Source: an uncultured Mucilaginibacter sp. (lineage in GTDB: Bacteria; Bacteroidota; Bacteroidia; Sphingobacteriales; Sphingobacteriaceae). Taken from it: a stretch of DNA of 64,000 nucleotides. The notes beneath the pieces are model-generated. The model was not told the DNA's origin, made no database searches, and saw only the letters and a list, made by a program, of their open reading frames with translations. This document shows, piece by piece, positions 17,611-26,014 of this stretch; position 1 is the first letter of the stretch; each line of letters begins with the position of its first letter. A program made the translations under genes and the position numbers. The DNA is taken from the NCBI GenBank assembly GCA_903891475.1, contig CAITEP010000004.1, positions 1-64,000 of the forward strand, given 5' to 3'.

Positions 17611-19185
17611 TCACCAACCTTTACGTGCGTCCCTCCCAATCATGGGCTTAAAATCCCTATCAGGTTTGTGTTGGTCGAGGTAGTGCCAAGCGGCTTCGTC
17701 GGCATCGGGGGCATCGTCGGGGGTTTTGTAGCCGGGTTCAATGCCTTTTAGCTGGTTGTTGCCTTCTACCATGTCGGGGTCGTACATTTCATCAATGTTG
17801 TAATAGTTTTGGTTATTGATGTACGAGGGTTGCATTTTTACCATGCGTACATATTTGTTTTCTTTTTTGCGGGTATCTGTTAGTACAGTTAGTTCTGGTT
17901 TTCCTTGTTTTACCCTTTTTTTGTTGTGCTCAAACAAAGCATCGTTTATGGGGCGGGTAATAAACTGTTTCTCCATATACCATAAAATGGCTGTGCCTTT
18001 AGGTAGTTTGTCTTCCAGGTTACTCATCCATTCAAAAGCATCTATAATAGGCGCACGGCGCACAAAGCTTTTTAGGCAATGGCGTTGCCAATCGTTCCCT
18101 GCGGTTTTATAACCACCCCAAACGCGGATGGCCTTAAAATCCGAGGTAGGGTTATCCTCAAACGAAGGGTCGAAATAGCCGATAATTACGGTGTATTGAG
18201 GCAACAAATGCCACATTTTGATATAATGCAGCATGCTATCCTTAAAAATTTCGCCTTCCACATGGTTTTCATGAAAAAGCTCGGTGCGACCAATAATGCC
18301 GGCGGCGGCTAGTTTGCTGTTAATCATCTCCAGCGTATAGCGTTCTTTCCAAGCAGGTTCGCCCGTTGCAGGGTCGATGGCGAATATTTTGGAGTGGTAA
18401 ATATTTTCGCGGCGAGGTGCTCCGGCTTTGATATCGCCCACCATATGCGCCAATACACTTTGCGCGTGAATGCGGTTTCCAGCTACTACCAGCGTACCCC
18501 CTCGCGTATCTAAGGCAAAATACAAGGCACCTAAAACCCGTTTAATTATTTTTTTTACCCGCTGTTGGTTGTTCACCAATTCATCGTCATCAATATCATC
18601 GCATACCGCATAGTTTGGTCGGCGTTGTCCTTTACGCGCCCCCCGAGGACTCTGGTCTCTCCCAATACCTAAAAACCGGATACCTGTTTTGGTGGTAAAA
18701 TCGCCAGTTTGCCAATCGCCAAAGTTGTATTGCTCGCCCCAATCGTATATAAAAAGGGCATTGTATTGCAATTGCGCTTGGATATCGCCTAATAGGTTAC
18801 AGGCATCGGCTTCGTTTTTACCCATCAAAATCATGCCGCTTAGTTTGCCATGTGCCATCATCCACATAGGGATAATAATATTGGCATGTACCGATTTTGC
18901 ATGCTCGCGTGGCCATTCTAATACAGCAATCAAGTTTGGATCAGTCGCAGGTCTTTTCTTCAACACAATGGTATTGGCCGCTTTGATATGAAAGTCAGCA
19001 CAGTCAACATCGGCATAAAGAGGGAAATAGGTTTTTACAAAAAAGTTATAATCCTTCAAGGCCTTGTTTTTGCGAGCCTGTTGCTGATTGGTTGTTTCGG
19101 TCAGGTTTACTGCCAGGGCACTTTGTACTTGTCCGCAATATTCCTTCCAATCGTTATAGGTGCGTTTTTCAATACTGCTAACCAT
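17611..19185 (-). CDS. Terminase large subunit (Mu gp28-like)
   Basis: DNA-packaging motor: ATPase plus headful nuclease. The 524-residue chain has a Walker-A-like EWPREHAKSVHA near residue 90, Walker B YAVCDDIDDDE near 195, and an RNase H-type nuclease start at IIGYFDPSFEDNPTSD near 325-340 with acidic residues. Its order with small terminase upstream and portal downstream is normal. Its start overlaps the small-subunit stop by 8 bp. Confidence 0.9.
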   Translation of the reverse strand: MVSSIEKRTYNDWKEYCGQVQSALAVNLTETTNQQQARKNKALKDYNFFVKTYFPLYADVDCADFHIKAANTIVLKKRPATDPNLIAVLEWPREHAKSVHANIIIPMWMMAHGKLSGMILMGKNEADACNLLGDIQAQLQYNALFIYDWGEQYNFGDWQTGDFTTKTGIRFLGIGRDQSPRGARKGQRRPNYAVCDDIDDDELVNNQQRVKKIIKRVLGALYFALDTRGGTLVVAGNRIHAQSVLAHMVGDIKAGAPRRENIYHSKIFAIDPATGEPAWKERYTLEMINSKLAAAGIIGRTELFHENHVEGEIFKDSMLHYIKMWHLLPQYTVIIGYFDPSFEDNPTSDFKAIRVWGGYKTAGNDWQRHCLKSFVRRAPIIDAFEWMSNLEDKLPKGTAILWYMEKQFITRPINDALFEHNKKRVKQGKPELTVLTDTRKKENKYVRMVKMQPSYINNQNYYNIDEMYDPDMVEGNNQLKGIEPGYKTPDDAPDADEAAWHYLDQHKPDRDFKPMIGRDARKGW

Positions 19186-19609
19186 TGCTAACCAAGCCGT
19201 TTATAAATTCGCGTTGATAGTTGTTAATTTGCTTAGCCATTGCGGCATCCCTGCTTAGCAACCAGGTGGTAAACTCCTTTGCACAATTAATATGGTGACT
19301 AATGGTTACCTTTTTATTGCTCATAAAATCAATACCTCGGGTAATTTTTACCAACGCGTCAACGTCTATCTTATCAGCATCTACCAAATTTTCCAGCTTT
19401 AGGTAAAGTTTTTTCAGGATGGTGGCCGTAGTAATATTACCCGCGCCCTTCAGCATGGCCCATTGCCCTTTTTCTTTATGGGTGATGAAGGTGGCTTCCG
19501 TCCAGCCAACCATTTTACAGATTTCCTTTTGAGACTTATCCGTATTCAAATACATTTCGAGGGCAAGCTCCCGTTTAGTGTCGCGGTTTAGTTTTTCAGT
19601 TTTAGCCAT
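19178..19609 (-). CDS. Terminase small subunit
   Basis: 143 residues from ATG 19609 (MAKTEKLNRDTKRELA). A helix-turn-helix is visible at about 18-50 (MYLNTDKSQKEICKMVGWTE), followed by helices for oligomerisation and terminase contact. The track start at 19774 adds 55 residues translated from CAACCNN repeats (TTHNLQPSTHNPQP) and is an artefact. It is the first gene of the minus-strand late operon. Confidence 0.82.
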   Translation of the reverse strand: MAKTEKLNRDTKRELALEMYLNTDKSQKEICKMVGWTEATFITHKEKGQWAMLKGAGNITTATILKKLYLKLENLVDADKIDVDALVKITRGIDFMSNKKVTISHHINCAKEFTTWLLSRDAAMAKQINNYQREFINGLVSNG

Positions 19610-19616
19610 TTTTATT

Positions 19617-19815
19617 TGGGTTGAAGGTTGTGGGTTGTGCGTTGAAGGTTGTAAGTTGTGGGTTGTGCGTTGAAGGTGGTAAGTTGGGTGGTATGGTTGC
19701 TGCTTTTGAGTTTCAGGTTGTCCGTTTTGTTTATTACCTATTATAACCTTCAACCAAAGACCTACAACCTTCAACCCACAAACCTCCTACAACCCACAAC
19801 TCCCTTACAACCCTT
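19617..19815. repeat. Heptad hairpin, GGTTGNN/CAACCNN family (copy B3, longest)
   Basis: At least ten left-arm units in register (GGTTGAA, GGTTGTG, GGTTGTG, CGTTGAA, GGTTGTA, AGTTGTG, GGTTGTG, CGTTGAA, GGTGGTA, AGTTGGG). The opposite arm lies after 19749 (AACCTTCAACCAAAGACCTACAACC and onward). It occupies the leader of the terminase operon. Confidence 0.88.
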
Positions 19816-19829
19816 CCGATTCCGCTACA

Positions 19830-19985
19830 AAAATGTGCTAAATCTCTTATGAAAATAAATCATTATTTCATTAAGAAACTTAATTAAACAACACTAAAAC
19901 ATATTTCTGTTTTACACAGAATTTTGCGTTTTTTTTATGATTTTTTTCGTCGCACTTTTGAACCGTTGAAAATGATGGACGGGAG
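19830..19985. promoter_or_regulatory. Divergent late control region
   Basis: The only repeat-free DNA between the two divergent late operons (terminase on minus, protease on plus), enclosed by heptad hairpins B3 and B4. It is AT-rich with TTTTG boxes, but their spacing does not match the Bacteroidota consensus well. Late promoters in both directions are expected here from layout alone. Confidence 0.4.
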
Positions 19986-19989
19986 TTTT

Positions 19990-20095
19990 GGTTGAAGGTT
20001 GCAGGTTTTAGGTTGGATGAAATAAACTATCAACCCAAACCTTAAAACCAAAAAACCCCAAAACCTACAACCTTCAACCCACAACTTACAACCAA
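19990..20095. repeat. Heptad hairpin, GGTTGNN/CAACCNN family (copy B4)
   Basis: Left units GGTTGAA, GGTTGCA, GGTTTTA, GGTTGGA; right units CCTACAA, CCTTCAA, CCCACAA, CTTACAA. It ends about 8 bp before the protease start codon. Confidence 0.85.
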
Positions 20096-20101
20096 GAAAA
20101 G

Positions 20102-21118
20102 ATGGCCTTAAAAAAAAGCAGTAAACGATTTGTATTAAGCGATGAAACCCGCAACCTGTACGGTTTTGTAACCAAAACGGAAGGAATTGATTTGAAAGCT
20201 TTTCAGGATAACCCGGTGATGTTGTATAACCACGACTATAACAAATTGATTGGTCAGTGGATAGACTGCCGTATAGAAGGCCGCAAGCTTACCGCATCGC
20301 CGGCTTTTGATGAGGAGGATACATTGGCCATGCAAACTTATAACAAAGTGGAGCAAGGCATATTGAAAGGCGCGTCAATAGGTATATCGCCCACAAAATT
20401 CGATGATAAAAAAAGCGAAATGAGTGCCTGTGTTCTTTTAGAAGCAAGCCTGACACCGGTACCTAATAACCGAAACGCGCTGGCGGTATATAATACAAAG
20501 GGCGATAAGCTGAACGCGAGCGAAATAAACCAATACCTCCTTTCGGTGGAGCTAGATACCGAAACATTCATAAAAAAAACAAAAAGCATGAACGAAAAAA
20601 TTATTGTGGCTCTGATGGCCCTTTGTGCCCAAGTCGGACAGCCAATTAACCTGACGGCCGAAACTAGTGAAGATGAAGTTGAACAAGCAATTAAAAAAGC
20701 CGCTGAAAAAGTTGCTGAGCTTTTAAGTGCCAAAGCAAGTTTAACTGCGCAAATACAAACCCTGGAGGCCGAGAAAACCCTACAAACCGAAAACGAAATT
20801 GACCAAATTTTGGCCAATGCGGTAAACCAAAAAGTATTAAGTGCAGGAGATGTTGCTGCATGGAGGGCGTTTGGCATGGTAAATCTGGACGCGATGAAAA
20901 CCAGTTTAGCCAACCTGAAACCTGTGCAAGTAATAACCATGCCTAATAATCAAACCCATAATGGTAATACAGATGTTGCCCACTGGGGTTATGACGAATA
21001 TGCCCTAAATGCGCCAACCGAGCTGGAACAAATGCAAGTAACCAATCCACAAAAATTCCAAGCCCTACTAAGTGCCAAACAACAAAAAGCCAGGCAAGTG
21101 TATAGCATGGAAGGGTAA
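20102..21118 (+). CDS. HK97-type prohead protease with C-terminal scaffold
   Basis: Head maturation protease fused to an internal scaffold. The N-terminal 150 residues carry the protease pattern: a His in MLYNHDYNKLIGQW near 40 and a Ser in KGASIGISP near 95, plus LTPVPNNRNALAV. The rest is helical and charged (EDEVEQAIKKAAEKVAEL), then an NQTHNGNTDV linker and a helical tail, typical of scaffold parts. Mu itself uses an unrelated-looking protease (gpI), so this head module may have been exchanged. It is the first gene of the plus-strand late operon. Confidence 0.85.
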   Translation: MALKKSSKRFVLSDETRNLYGFVTKTEGIDLKAFQDNPVMLYNHDYNKLIGQWIDCRIEGRKLTASPAFDEEDTLAMQTYNKVEQGILKGASIGISPTKFDDKKSEMSACVLLEASLTPVPNNRNALAVYNTKGDKLNASEINQYLLSVELDTETFIKKTKSMNEKIIVALMALCAQVGQPINLTAETSEDEVEQAIKKAAEKVAELLSAKASLTAQIQTLEAEKTLQTENEIDQILANAVNQKVLSAGDVAAWRAFGMVNLDAMKTSLANLKPVQVITMPNNQTHNGNTDVAHWGYDEYALNAPTELEQMQVTNPQKFQALLSAKQQKARQVYSMEG

Positions 21119-21119
21119 T

Positions 21120-21299
21120 TGGGTTGAATGTTCTATTTGTGTTATAGGTTGAATGTTAAAGGTTGTAGGAAATACATGCATTGCCTTATAACCCAAAAAG
21201 TAAAACCCATAAAACTCCTACGACATTCAACTTTCAACTCACAACCCACAACTCAAAACAGACAACACACAACCTTCAACTCACAACACACAACTTACA
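21120..21299. repeat. Heptad hairpin, GGTTGNN/CAACCNN family (copy B5)
   Basis: The right arm is one of the cleanest arrays: CAACTTT, CAACTCA, CAACCCA, CAACTCA, AAACAGA, CAACACA, CAACCTT, CAACTCA, CAACACA, CAACTTA. The left arm has GGTTGAATG-type units. Track ORFs 21128 and 21181 start inside it. Confidence 0.88.
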
Positions 21300-21312
21300 A
21301 TATAAAAAAGAG

Positions 21313-22422
21313 ATGAGAAAAAAAGAAATCAGCTATAGCAGCATCCTGTTTAACTTCATTGTAGGGGTTATTTTAGGATACCTTTTCAAAATAACTTCCG
21401 GAACCGACTTTAATCCATTATTTGGCGGCGTATGCTGGGAAGCATTGGCCATTGTAATTTCCTTGATTTCCAGAGTTACGGGTAAGCAAGCCATTGCCAG
21501 CAATGTATTGGCCGCGGGTTTGCTTAAAGAAATATGGATTTCGCGCCTGTTGGAAAAATATTACCCAATAGCTCCTTGGCTAACCCGTGGTCAGGATTTT
21601 ACCGGATTGGTTGAAAACAACACCATTCACCTGGGCGAAATTGGTGTAGACCCTACTGTGCTTATCAATAATACCACTTATCCTGTTCCATTTGCCGAGC
21701 GTGCCGATGTGCCTTTGGCTTTGAGCCTTGATTATTACGACACACAAGGTGTAGTAGTACGCAACGCCGAGCAAATGCAATTGGCCTATAACAAGCTCGA
21801 CACGGTAATACGCCAACATGGCCACGCACTTGCCAAGGCCCAATCTGCCAAGGCCGCGTGGAACTTTGCGCCGGCTGCTAACAGTACCTTTACTCCGGTT
21901 TTTACCACTAAAGGTTATCCTAAAACCAGTTATGCGGCTGGCGCGCGTTTACCGTTTAGTTTGGATAGGATTATTGCAGCCGAACAAGCGTTTGACGCGT
22001 TAGATATTCCAGCTGGCAACCGTGTATTGGTATTATGTACCCAACACAAACAAGATTTATTGGCGCAAGACGTAAACCTATTTAAAGGCTTTACCGATTA
22101 TAAAAACGGCATGGTTGGTCAGCTTTATGGCTTTGATATTTATACTACCAGCCAGTGCCCAACTTATAACAACACCACATTAGCCAAAAACGCGTATGGT
22201 GCTACACCTGCCAGTACCGATGCCATTTGCTCGTTCTTTTTTGTAGCCGATGAGGTAATGTATGCCAGAGGAACCATGGATATGTTTAGCCGCTTGCGCG
22301 ACCCGGAAGCCAAAGGCGATATAGTAAACTTCCAGCAACGTTTTGTTGCTCTTAGCATCCGAAACAAATACCAGGGAGCCATCGTCGACGCCATTACAGC
22401 CGCCGCCATCACCAATCCATAA
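21313..22422 (+). CDS. Major capsid protein with extra hydrophobic N-terminus
   Basis: 369 residues from ATG 21313; the track start at 21181 is repeat-derived. From about residue 60 the chain looks like Bacteroidota phage capsid proteins (LKEIWISRLLEKYYPIAPWL, GEIGVDPTVLINNTTYPVP, and a late NIVNFQQRFVALSIR-like end). Before this it has two hydrophobic segments, ILFNFIVGVILGYLF and EALAIVISLISRV, which capsids normally lack. They could be a scaffold-like delta region or a small membrane protein fused to the capsid. It follows protease/scaffold, as expected. Confidence 0.75.
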   Translation: MRKKEISYSSILFNFIVGVILGYLFKITSGTDFNPLFGGVCWEALAIVISLISRVTGKQAIASNVLAAGLLKEIWISRLLEKYYPIAPWLTRGQDFTGLVENNTIHLGEIGVDPTVLINNTTYPVPFAERADVPLALSLDYYDTQGVVVRNAEQMQLAYNKLDTVIRQHGHALAKAQSAKAAWNFAPAANSTFTPVFTTKGYPKTSYAAGARLPFSLDRIIAAEQAFDALDIPAGNRVLVLCTQHKQDLLAQDVNLFKGFTDYKNGMVGQLYGFDIYTTSQCPTYNNTTLAKNAYGATPASTDAICSFFFVADEVMYARGTMDMFSRLRDPEAKGDIVNFQQRFVALSIRNKYQGAIVDAITAAAITNP

Positions 22423-22479
22423 TAGTAAAGGGAACCCGGAGCCAGCAGTATGATATAAGCGGCTCCGCCCTTTAAAAAC

Positions 22480-22673
22480 AGTATCAAGTATTTAGTATCA
22501 AGTAGCTAGATACTTTGTAATTGGATTTAAATAAAAATCTTATTAAAAAAAGTATTTAGTATTTAGAAACAAGTAGCTAGACAAAAAAGTGAAGCTTGAA
22601 ATGTTACCTTCTACCTGATTCTTATACTAGTTACTTAATACTATCTACTTGATACTAAATACTAGCTACTAAA
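22480..22673. repeat. Heptad hairpin, TACTNNN family (copy A2)
   Basis: Left arm AGTATCA, AGTATTT, AGTATCA, AGTAGCT; right arm TACTAGT, TACTTAA, TACTATC, TACTTGA, TACTAAA, TACTAGC, TACTAAA in perfect 7-bp register. The last unit abuts the endolysin ATG at 22674. Confidence 0.9.
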
Positions 22674-23240
22674 ATGAAAGTAACCACCGAAGAAATAAAA
22701 GCCATAGCTACCAAATACGATATCGAGCCTGCCGCTTTGATGGCGGTTGTGGAGGTAGAAAGCTCGGGTGTAGGCTTTAATCCGCCAACAGGCAAAATTA
22801 TCATCCGCTTTGAGCCATCTTGGTTTAAGCGCTTGAGCAAGCAGGCGAACGCTACCATAACCGAGGCATGGAATACCACGCCTTTCGAAAATCAAGCGGC
22901 TCAATGGATAAAATTTAATAATGCATTTAGTGTAGACCAAAACGCCGCGTTGCAAAGCACCAGTATTGGCATGATGCAGGTAATGGGCTTCCATTACCGG
23001 GAGCTTGGTTTTGATAGCGTTGGCGCATTTTGGGATTATGGAAAAGCAAGCGAAGCAAACCAATTAGAGCTGGGCATGCGATTTATTAAAAGTGTGCCGG
23101 CATTATACACCGCCATGAAGGATAAAAATTGGCCTGTTTTCGCTTATCACTACAATGGTGCTTTATACCGAGAAAACAACTACGACACCCGATTATTAAC
23201 TGCCTACAACAAACATAAGCAAAATGAAATTTTTGAATAA
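22674..23240 (+). CDS. Endolysin, N-acetylmuramidase family (DUF3380-like)
   Basis: Cleaves the glycan strands of peptidoglycan to release phage. The 188-residue chain matches the N-acetylmuramidase family: a short helical start (EEIKAIATKYDIEPAALMAV), the catalytic-type glutamate in VEVESSGVGF, IIIRFEPSWF, a TSIGMMQVMGFHY motif and a late YHYNG. No signal peptide, so it needs a holin. It overlaps the next gene by 17 bp. Its start codon is part of a TACTNNN repeat boundary. Confidence 0.88.
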   Translation: MKVTTEEIKAIATKYDIEPAALMAVVEVESSGVGFNPPTGKIIIRFEPSWFKRLSKQANATITEAWNTTPFENQAAQWIKFNNAFSVDQNAALQSTSIGMMQVMGFHYRELGFDSVGAFWDYGKASEANQLELGMRFIKSVPALYTAMKDKNWPVFAYHYNGALYRENNYDTRLLTAYNKHKQNEIFE

Positions 23241-24036
23241 CTATTGGGCCGAAACAGCCACATCTGTCAAAAAGATAGCGCTTGCCCTGCGAACTTTTGT
23301 GGGTACCATTACGGCAAGTGCCTATGTGCAAGGTAATGTGCAATTGGCCTTTTATATATTGCTGGTGGGTGCGATTATTGACTTTTTATTGAATTTTTTA
23401 CCACCCGACAAGCCCGGCAATTCTGGCACGCCTTCGATTCCACAAATAAACCTTGGGACGGCAGTAATATTCATTTTGGCCTTATTTATTACCAGTTGCA
23501 GCATTATAAAGCCGCAGGTAAATACCATACAGAAAGATAGCACCTACACCACCTTTAAACCAATTGATTTGAAAGTGAAAGGCGCAAAGGTAAATGCGGG
23601 TATTAATTTGGATAGCCTTTACCGAGCATCGCTATTTGTGCGCGATCAGCAAAAGGACGATAGCATCTTAAAGCTTACGCTGATGGTGAAATATAAAACA
23701 GATTCAATTGCTGCCATTAAAGCCAACAAACCAATTCCGACAAGGCCAGTAATTAACTATGGACAACCAACCAAAATATACGTAACCGACCCGCAAACCA
23801 AAGCTCAATTAAGTTATTGGATTGACCAATACGGCAAGCTGCAATTAGGTTGCGAGGCGAAAGACCAAACCGTACAAACCCTACAGGCTACCATTACCAA
23901 TTTAAAAAGTAAGGAAACCATCACTACCGTAGTAGCCTTTAAAACACCCGGATGGAATTGGATAGCTATTGGCTGTCTCTCAGCCCTGGTTTTGGCATGT
24001 GCTTTTTTTTTAACGGTCAAATCAATAATTCATTAA
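23224..24036 (+). CDS. Lysis membrane protein: holin-like region fused to u-spanin-like lipoprotein
   Basis: 270 residues. The first 75 hold one or two membrane segments (LAFYILLVGAIIDFLLNFL is clear). After a proline-rich loop, a third segment ends in a lipobox, LFITSC (Cys 92). A periplasm-like charged domain with coiled-coil potential follows (100-235), and a C-terminal membrane helix (WIAIGCLSALVLACAFFLTV, about 245-265). Lipoprotein start plus C-terminal membrane anchor is the known topology of unimolecular spanins; the upstream helices look holin-like. If signal peptidase II cuts at Cys 92, one gene would yield both. Overlap with the endolysin supports a lysis role. The fusion reading is inference. 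Confidence 0.6.
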   Translation: MKFLNNYWAETATSVKKIALALRTFVGTITASAYVQGNVQLAFYILLVGAIIDFLLNFLPPDKPGNSGTPSIPQINLGTAVIFILALFITSCSIIKPQVNTIQKDSTYTTFKPIDLKVKGAKVNAGINLDSLYRASLFVRDQQKDDSILKLTLMVKYKTDSIAAIKANKPIPTRPVINYGQPTKIYVTDPQTKAQLSYWIDQYGKLQLGCEAKDQTVQTLQATITNLKSKETITTVVAFKTPGWNWIAIGCLSALVLACAFFLTVKSIIH

Positions 24037-24067
24037 ATCAATACGTCAATAAATCAACTAATAAAAC

Positions 24068-25309
24068 ATGGCACCAAGACCAAACGTCACTATAAACAAA
24101 ACAAACGGCAATTTGGGCCGAAGGGCACCCAGTACCGATAATGTATTCGGGCTCATCATATCGGCACCGGCTATTGCAGGGGGCATGCAAAATGGGGTGG
24201 TATATGCAATGGCGAGCATTAACGATGCTATTGCAATAGGTATTACAGCCGCATACGATGCCACTAACACCATATTGGTTTACCACCATATTTACAGGTT
24301 CTTTTTACGCAACCCGAGTGCAACCCTTTACTTTATGAGCGCGCCACAAACCGCGGCATTAGCTGATATGACGCTTTCAACAGGCAACTATGCACCAGTA
24401 TTGTTAAAATCGCAAAATGGAAATATAAAATATGTAGGTGTTGCGCGTAACCCTGCTGCCGGCTATACACCAACTTTAACTGCAGGGCTTGATGGAGATG
24501 TACTCACGGCTGTAAACAATGCCCAAGCATTATACACGGCTGAATTTTCGAAATACCGCTATGCGGGCTTCCTAATTGAGGGCCGTAGCTTTAACGGAAC
24601 AGCGGCGGCGGCAACCAACCTACGCGGCTTAAACTGCCCCAATGTTAGCGTAACCATTGCTGCCGATAACGCCATCAGCACCTCAAAAACACAATATGCA
24701 GGCTATGCCGCTGTGGGTGATGTGCTGGGTATTTTAAGTTTGGCAAAGGTGAGTCAGGATTTAGGCGAGCTTACACCATCATTCAATTTGCAAAACCTTG
24801 GTTTGGGTTTATTTGCCACAGCAGGCTTAAGCTCCGGCCTACCCATGAGCAGCTATGCAGATGCCGACCTTGATACGCTAAACACCAGCGGATACATCTT
24901 CCCGGATGTTACAGCGGGGGTAAGTGGTTATTACCTGAGCGATAGTCATACTTGTTCATCAATTACCAGTAATGACTTTGCCTATATTGAAAACAACCGT
25001 ACCATTGAAAAGGCGATATTTTTAGCCAGACAAGCAATTTTACCACTCGTAAAAAGCAGGATAAAGGTTGACCCCATTACCGGATTGCTATTGCCACAAC
25101 AAGCCAAAGCCATTGAAACCTTGGGTGAAAGAAGTTTAGCGGGTATGTACAAAGATGGCGACATCAGCGGAGGCATTGATTGTTTTGTTGACAGAAATCA
25201 AAATATCCTTTCAACATCACAATTACTGATACAATTAACATTTGTGCCGGTAGCCATTGGCAGGGCAATCACTTTGAGCTTAGGCTTTACAAATTCTTAT
25301 AGAAAGTAG
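24068..25309 (+). CDS. Contractile tail sheath protein (DUF2586-like)
   Basis: 413 residues. Segments such as RRAPSTDNVFGLIISAPAI at the N-terminus, an RFFLRNPSATLYFM strand, a central LLEGR/GFLIEGRSFNG region and a C-terminal FVPVAIGRAITLSLGFTN resemble the DUF2586 sheath family. The sheath surrounds the tube and contracts on infection, which classes this phage as a myovirus. The tube gene follows after a heptad hairpin, the standard order. Confidence 0.82.
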   Translation: MAPRPNVTINKTNGNLGRRAPSTDNVFGLIISAPAIAGGMQNGVVYAMASINDAIAIGITAAYDATNTILVYHHIYRFFLRNPSATLYFMSAPQTAALADMTLSTGNYAPVLLKSQNGNIKYVGVARNPAAGYTPTLTAGLDGDVLTAVNNAQALYTAEFSKYRYAGFLIEGRSFNGTAAAATNLRGLNCPNVSVTIAADNAISTSKTQYAGYAAVGDVLGILSLAKVSQDLGELTPSFNLQNLGLGLFATAGLSSGLPMSSYADADLDTLNTSGYIFPDVTAGVSGYYLSDSHTCSSITSNDFAYIENNRTIEKAIFLARQAILPLVKSRIKVDPITGLLLPQQAKAIETLGERSLAGMYKDGDISGGIDCFVDRNQNILSTSQLLIQLTFVPVAIGRAITLSLGFTNSYRK

Positions 25310-25427
25310 GTTGTAGGTGAGTTGAAGGTTGTAGGTTGAAAGTTGAAGGGAACCCCCCACAACCCACAACCCACAACCCACAACGTGAAACCCACATGCA
25401 ACATACAACCCACAACATTCAACACTA
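25309..25427. repeat. Heptad hairpin, GGTTGNN/CAACCNN family (copy B6)
   Basis: Left units GGTTGTA, GTTGAA, GGTTGTA, GGTTGAA, AGTTGAA; apex GGGAACCCCC; right arm four perfect CACAACC units, then CATACAA and CCCACAA types. It starts within the sheath stop region and ends 5 bp before the tube ATG. Confidence 0.9.
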
Positions 25428-25432
25428 AAAAA

Positions 25433-25861
25433 ATGGCAGATATAGCAATAAACGGGCTCTTGTACTCATGGGCCGATGTAAGAATTAACCTTTTAGGCCG
25501 CGACATTGTAGGCATTTTAGCCGTGGACTACGAAGACGGACAAACAACTAAGGCGGTTTACGGCCACGGAAAAAAACGTATAGGCAGGGTAAGCGGCATG
25601 TATACTGCCAGCGCTACGCTCACTTTAGAAATGGGTGAAGTGGAAGCCTTGAATTTGAGCTTACCAACGGGGACAAGCATGTATGATATCGCCCCGTTTG
25701 ATGTAACCATTTCATACGTTAACAGCGAGCAAATATTGGTAACCCATGTATTGCATCAATGCATTTTCACCAAACAAAACCGAACATCAAAAGCGGGAGA
25801 GGTAAAAGAAATTGAAGTTAAACTACCGCTGGATGTAGCCGATATTGATTGGCAGGCGTAA
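25433..25861 (+). CDS. Tail tube protein
   Basis: 142 residues from ATG 25433 (MADIAINGLLYSWADVRINL). The track start at 25343 translates the repeat (NPQPTTHNVKPTCN) and is rejected. The small beta-rich fold pattern, GKKRIGRVSGMYTASATLTL and a C-terminal GEVKEIEVKLPLDVADI strand pair, with position right after the sheath, point to the inner tube. No strict motif exists for this family, so the call leans on context. Confidence 0.75.
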   Translation: MADIAINGLLYSWADVRINLLGRDIVGILAVDYEDGQTTKAVYGHGKKRIGRVSGMYTASATLTLEMGEVEALNLSLPTGTSMYDIAPFDVTISYVNSEQILVTHVLHQCIFTKQNRTSKAGEVKEIEVKLPLDVADIDWQA

Positions 25862-25865
25862 GAGA

Positions 25866-25972
25866 GTAGCAAGTATTTAGTATCAAGACAATAGTATTTT
25901 GTAGCTCCTATGTTAGGGGCCAACCTAAAGACCTCCTCTTGATACTTTATACTAGTTACTAGCTACTAAAAT
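25866..25972. repeat. Heptad hairpin, TACTNNN family (copy A3)
   Basis: Left units GTAGCAA, GTATTTA, GTATCAA; right units CTTGATA, CTTTATA, CTAGTTA, CTAGCTA in register. The arms are complementary. A TTTAAACAC-type motif follows before the next gene. Confidence 0.85.
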
Positions 25973-26014
25973 ATCATTTAAACACTTATTAAACTACGAA
26001 TAAACCCCATTCAA

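Noticed and set aside
19610-19774. 55-residue extension of the small terminase
   Set aside because: Made of GGTTGNN/CAACCNN repeat translated in the minus frame.
21181-21312. Upstream part of the 413-aa track ORF as capsid N-terminus
   Set aside because: It is translation of CAACNNN units (TTHNLQLTTHNLQ-like). The ATG at 21313 gives the sensible protein.
24037-24062. TCAATACG TCAATAAA TCAACTAA as another heptad array
   Set aside because: The period is 8 and only three units exist; likely chance or a worn repeat.
25343-25432. N-terminal extension of the tube protein
   Set aside because: Same repeat translation (NPQPTTHN). Start ATG 25433 used.
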